Positions 61,774-64,000 of a stretch of DNA of 64,000 bases are shown piece by piece. The position numbers and the translations under genes are program-made. The stretch lies in contig CAUYUJ010003069.1 in the NCBI GenBank assembly GCA_963575745.1, positions 480,351 to 544,350 of the forward strand, written 5' to 3'. The stretch is from Prorocentrum cordatum (taxonomy: Eukaryota > Sar > Dinophyceae > Prorocentrales > Prorocentraceae). Every line of letters begins with the position of its first letter. The first letter of the stretch is position 1. The notes under the pieces were generated by a model. It worked only from the letters and a program-made list of their open reading frames with translations. It made no database searches and was not told where the DNA came from.

Positions 61774-62565
61774 TCAAAACCGATTCGGGAAACTCATGCT
61801 CCGATAGCTTGGCCAAGCTGTAGCCCAAATTTCGGCCACATCGGCGTTTCCAGAAAGGCAGGGGGCGGCGGTGATTCGCCGTAGGCGTCTTCGATAAAAA
61901 TAGAAAGGGATAGTGAATGATTGGGTATCCAGGGCATTCAGATATGTTTTCACCGTTTCAGTACTACGCATACTCCGTTGTCCGAGCCGCCTGCGCAACG
62001 CCGCCTGGCGAATCGCCTCTGACCGGCTGCTTGCGTAAATGATTCTCCGCGCAAATGCACTGAGACGATCAATATCGGTGGCGCAGGCCAATGCACTGTC
62101 AAGAGCACCTGTCGCGGTACTATCGCATCTGGGTTCCCATTTGCAGGTCCGGTGCATGGCAGTGCCGGGATGCCACGCACCCATGTGATCTAAAACGCCT
62201 GCGCCCATGTCTCGCGAAACAAACGCTTGCGCCGTTCTTAGCAAAAGGGGCCCTCCATCTGCTGCCCGTGCTTTGTCACAATTTTGTTTTGCGCGTTCCC
62301 ACAATGGCACACAATCTGCACACACTACAGGAAACCCTCCTTTCCCGAACCTGTTGGCCACAAGGCCTCTCATGGCCTCGTTCGGCATGAACTCTACGAA
62401 ATTATGAACCTGACTATAATTTTCTGACTCCTTGCATTGAAAACACTTTAAGCCGAGGTTTCTATAACTGGCAACCGGAAGAGGCGTGTCCAAAGCAGCC
62501 GCGGGGCGCTTGCTTGTAGGTTTTTCCCCTTGACGTGTGAGAACCCCAGTTTCGGCCGTCTTTCC
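61774..62565 (-). CDS. Unknown protein with paired CxxC motifs, left copy (intact over the shared part)
   Basis: The minus frame is open from the 170-bp repeats to TAG at 61,774. The part shared with the 63.5 kb copy begins TETGVL-like at about 62,560 and includes KRPAAALDTPLPVASYRNLG, LKCFQCK, HNFVEFMPNEAMRGLVANRF, VVCADCVPLWERAKQNCDKA, AQAFVSRDMG, GALDSALACATDIDRLSAFA, then a tail ending SYRSMSFPNRF. CFQC and CADC are about 37 residues apart and could bind zinc. The true 5' end (exon start) is not defined, as the open frame runs back into repeat DNA. Family not recognised; conservation between two copies argues that it was a real gene. Confidence 0.55.
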   Translation of the reverse strand, partial: GKTAETGVLTRQGEKPTSKRPAAALDTPLPVASYRNLGLKCFQCKESENYSQVHNFVEFMPNEAMRGLVANRFGKGGFPVVCADCVPLWERAKQNCDKARAADGGPLLLRTAQAFVSRDMGAGVLDHMGAWHPGTAMHRTCKWEPRCDSTATGALDSALACATDIDRLSAFARRIIYASSRSEAIRQAALRRRLGQRSMRSTETVKTYLNALDTQSFTIPFYFYRRRLRRITAAPCLSGNADVAEIWATAWPSYRSMSFPNRF

Positions 62566-62579
62566 CTCCAAGGCGGTTC

Positions 62580-63175
62580 GTGGACAACTCTGAAATCCAA
62601 CTCTGCTGGGGGGCGGGGATCGGAACCCTGAGAGACTACTCGCTCGGCCCCATGGAAGCACTGTTGGAGCTATTTTGGGCTGTTGCTGGAATGGCCTTGG
62701 CCGCGTTTGAGCTGCGTAAGGCTGTCTTACGGGTTGTCTCGGGCCCCAAGGCGACTCATGGAGGACCCCAAAATGCAACTCCTCGCTGGGGAGTTAGATT
62801 TGGCGCGTTCAGAGATTATTGGTTGGGGTCTTCTTGGGCCGAGTTCGAGCGTTCGCGGTGCCGCCTCTGCCGTCTTTGGATCTTCCAGGGCTCCCGCACA
62901 GGCCGTCTTGGGCTCCAAGACGGCCCATGGAGACCTCCAGAATCCAACTCTTCGCCTGGGAGTTCGAATCGGAGCGCTCAGATATTATTCGGTGGGGTCA
63001 TCTGGAAGCGATTTTGCACGTTCTTGGGGGCTTCTAGGGCTGTCTCATGGCCCGCATCGGGCCCCAAACCGACTCAAAGGGACTCCGCAATCCAACTCTT
63101 CGCCGGGAAGTTGCACTCGAAGCTCTGACAAACCGCTCGTCGGGCCATCTTGTAGTCATCTCGTGCCGTTCGTGG
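62580..63175 (+). repeat. About 170-bp repeat family, four units, plus orientation
   Basis: ATCCAACTCTTCGCC-type words near 62,597, 62,770, 62,942 and 63,090, with GGCCCCAAGACGACTCATGG-type text between. It lies exactly between the two head-to-head gene copies. Confidence 0.75.
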
Positions 63176-63189
63176 TGCCGTCTTGTTGT

Positions 63190-64000
63190 TGCGGCGCGAG
63201 ATCGCATCAGTTGTTGCGGCTCGCGGTCGCACCTTCGAAGTTCACATTATAGACTCGAGCACCATGTATGCAAAGGTTCGAGTGAAGGGACCGGCCTCAG
63301 CATTTGATTCTTTAGGTATACAGTCATATTGGACAACAACCAATAATACCCATGCAACCTCAGACATGGAATGTTGGTGGTTACAAGGCCGCGGGCACCA
63401 AACTGTCTTCGTACATGTTCCTCAGGTTGGCGCCAGCATGGAACATATAAGATCCATTGTCAGGGAATGGCGTCGTCAAAAGTTCACGCCCCAGGGCACT
63501 TGTTCTTATGAGGAACTCCAATATACCGAGTGGAGGAAACAAACCGAAACTGGGGTTCTCATACGTCAAGGGAAAAATCTACAAGGAAGCGCCCCGCGGC
63601 TGCTTTGGACACGCCTCTTCCGGTGGCCAGTTATAGAAACCTCGGCTTAAAGTGCTTTCAATGCAAGGCGTCAACAAATTATAGTCAGGTTCATAATTTC
63701 GTAGAGTTCATGCCGAACGAGGCCATGAGAGGCCTTGTGGCCAACCGGTTCGGGAAAGGAGGGCTTCCTGTAATTTGTGCGGATTGTTTGCCATTGTGGG
63801 AACGCGCGAAACAAAATTGTGACAAAGCGTTGGCGTCCGATGGAGGTTCCCTTTTTCCAAGCACAACGCAAGCGTTTGTTTCGCGAGACATGGGCGTAGG
63901 TGCTTTCGACCGCGATAGGTGCTCTTGACAGTGCACTGGCCTGCGCCACCGATATTGATCGTCTCAGTGCATTAGCGCGGAGATTCATTTACGCAAGCAG
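63190..64000 (+). pseudogene. Unknown protein with paired CxxC motifs, right copy (frameshifted, runs off window)
   Basis: Frame 3 from 63,183 gives an extra N-terminal part not present in the left copy: TFEVHIIDSSTMYAKVRVKG, GHQTVFVHVPQVGASMEHIR, SIVREWRRQKFTPQGTCSYE. Then come TETGVL and a one-base deletion near 63,570 (AAGGGAAAAA against AAGGGGAAAAA in the left copy). The shared part continues in frame 2 (ASYRNLGLKCFQCKASTNYS, VICADCLPLWERAKQNCDKA). A second, roughly 75-base deletion near 63,915 shifts the frame again to a TGA at 63,926-63,928. Two lesions make this a pseudogene. Confidence 0.6.

Noticed and set aside
1-64000. tRNA, rRNA or snRNA genes
   Set aside because: No cloverleaf, rRNA core or U-RNA sequence was recognised by eye; a covariance-model scan would be decisive and could not be run.

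Overview
The window is nuclear DNA from a eukaryote, most likely a dinoflagellate. The strongest sign is a complete dinoflagellate spliced-leader sequence written into the genome at 26,333-26,354 and followed by two shortened leader copies. This is the mark of an mRNA that was trans-spliced, reverse-transcribed and re-inserted. A degraded non-LTR retrotransposon of a type I associate with dinoflagellates (1-3,508), GC-rich third codon positions, small exons in very long introns and a 100-base assembly gap all agree. The high overall GC would fit a Prorocentrum-like genome better than Symbiodiniaceae, but genus cannot be settled from the sequence. No prokaryotic genes, rRNA, tRNA or CRISPR array were recognised.

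Layout. 1-3.5 kb: 3' part of a dead LINE (linker, reverse transcriptase, zinc-finger C-terminus) broken by stops and frameshifts. 3.5-9.4 kb: dispersed repeats and microsatellites. 9.49-18.72 kb: three plus-strand exons of a UBX-domain (FAF/p97-adaptor type) protein, with an 8 kb first intron full of miniature elements and tandem repeats. 19-26 kb: more elements, with exon-like pieces on the minus strand near 21.1-21.7 kb. 26.3-27.4 kb: the spliced-leader-tagged retrogene. 27.46-28.78 kb: a 1.3 kb element holding eleven 73-bp repeats. 30.6-30.7 kb: gap. 31-50 kb: a dense mosaic of inverted-repeat (fold-back/MITE-like) elements with isolated exon-like islands (38.53, 39.28 kb). 50.96-52.01 kb: a second, inverted copy of the 73-bp element, whose empty insertion site is preserved at about 35.5 kb. 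52.3-53.45 kb: ten-copy 113-bp satellite. 56.7-58.6 kb: candidate multi-exon gene(s). 59.5-64 kb: 170-bp repeats in both orientations and two head-to-head copies of a gene with paired CxxC motifs, the right-hand one broken.

The genes do not form a pathway. The dominant biology is mobile: at least nine families of short inverted-repeat elements, several more dispersed families, five tandem arrays and about thirty (GAG/CTC)n-type tracts in 64 kb. Several exon-like segments end at or next to inverted-repeat elements, so some elements may lie in introns or have created them. Intergenic stretches not listed were read and hold only low-complexity or unassignable sequence.
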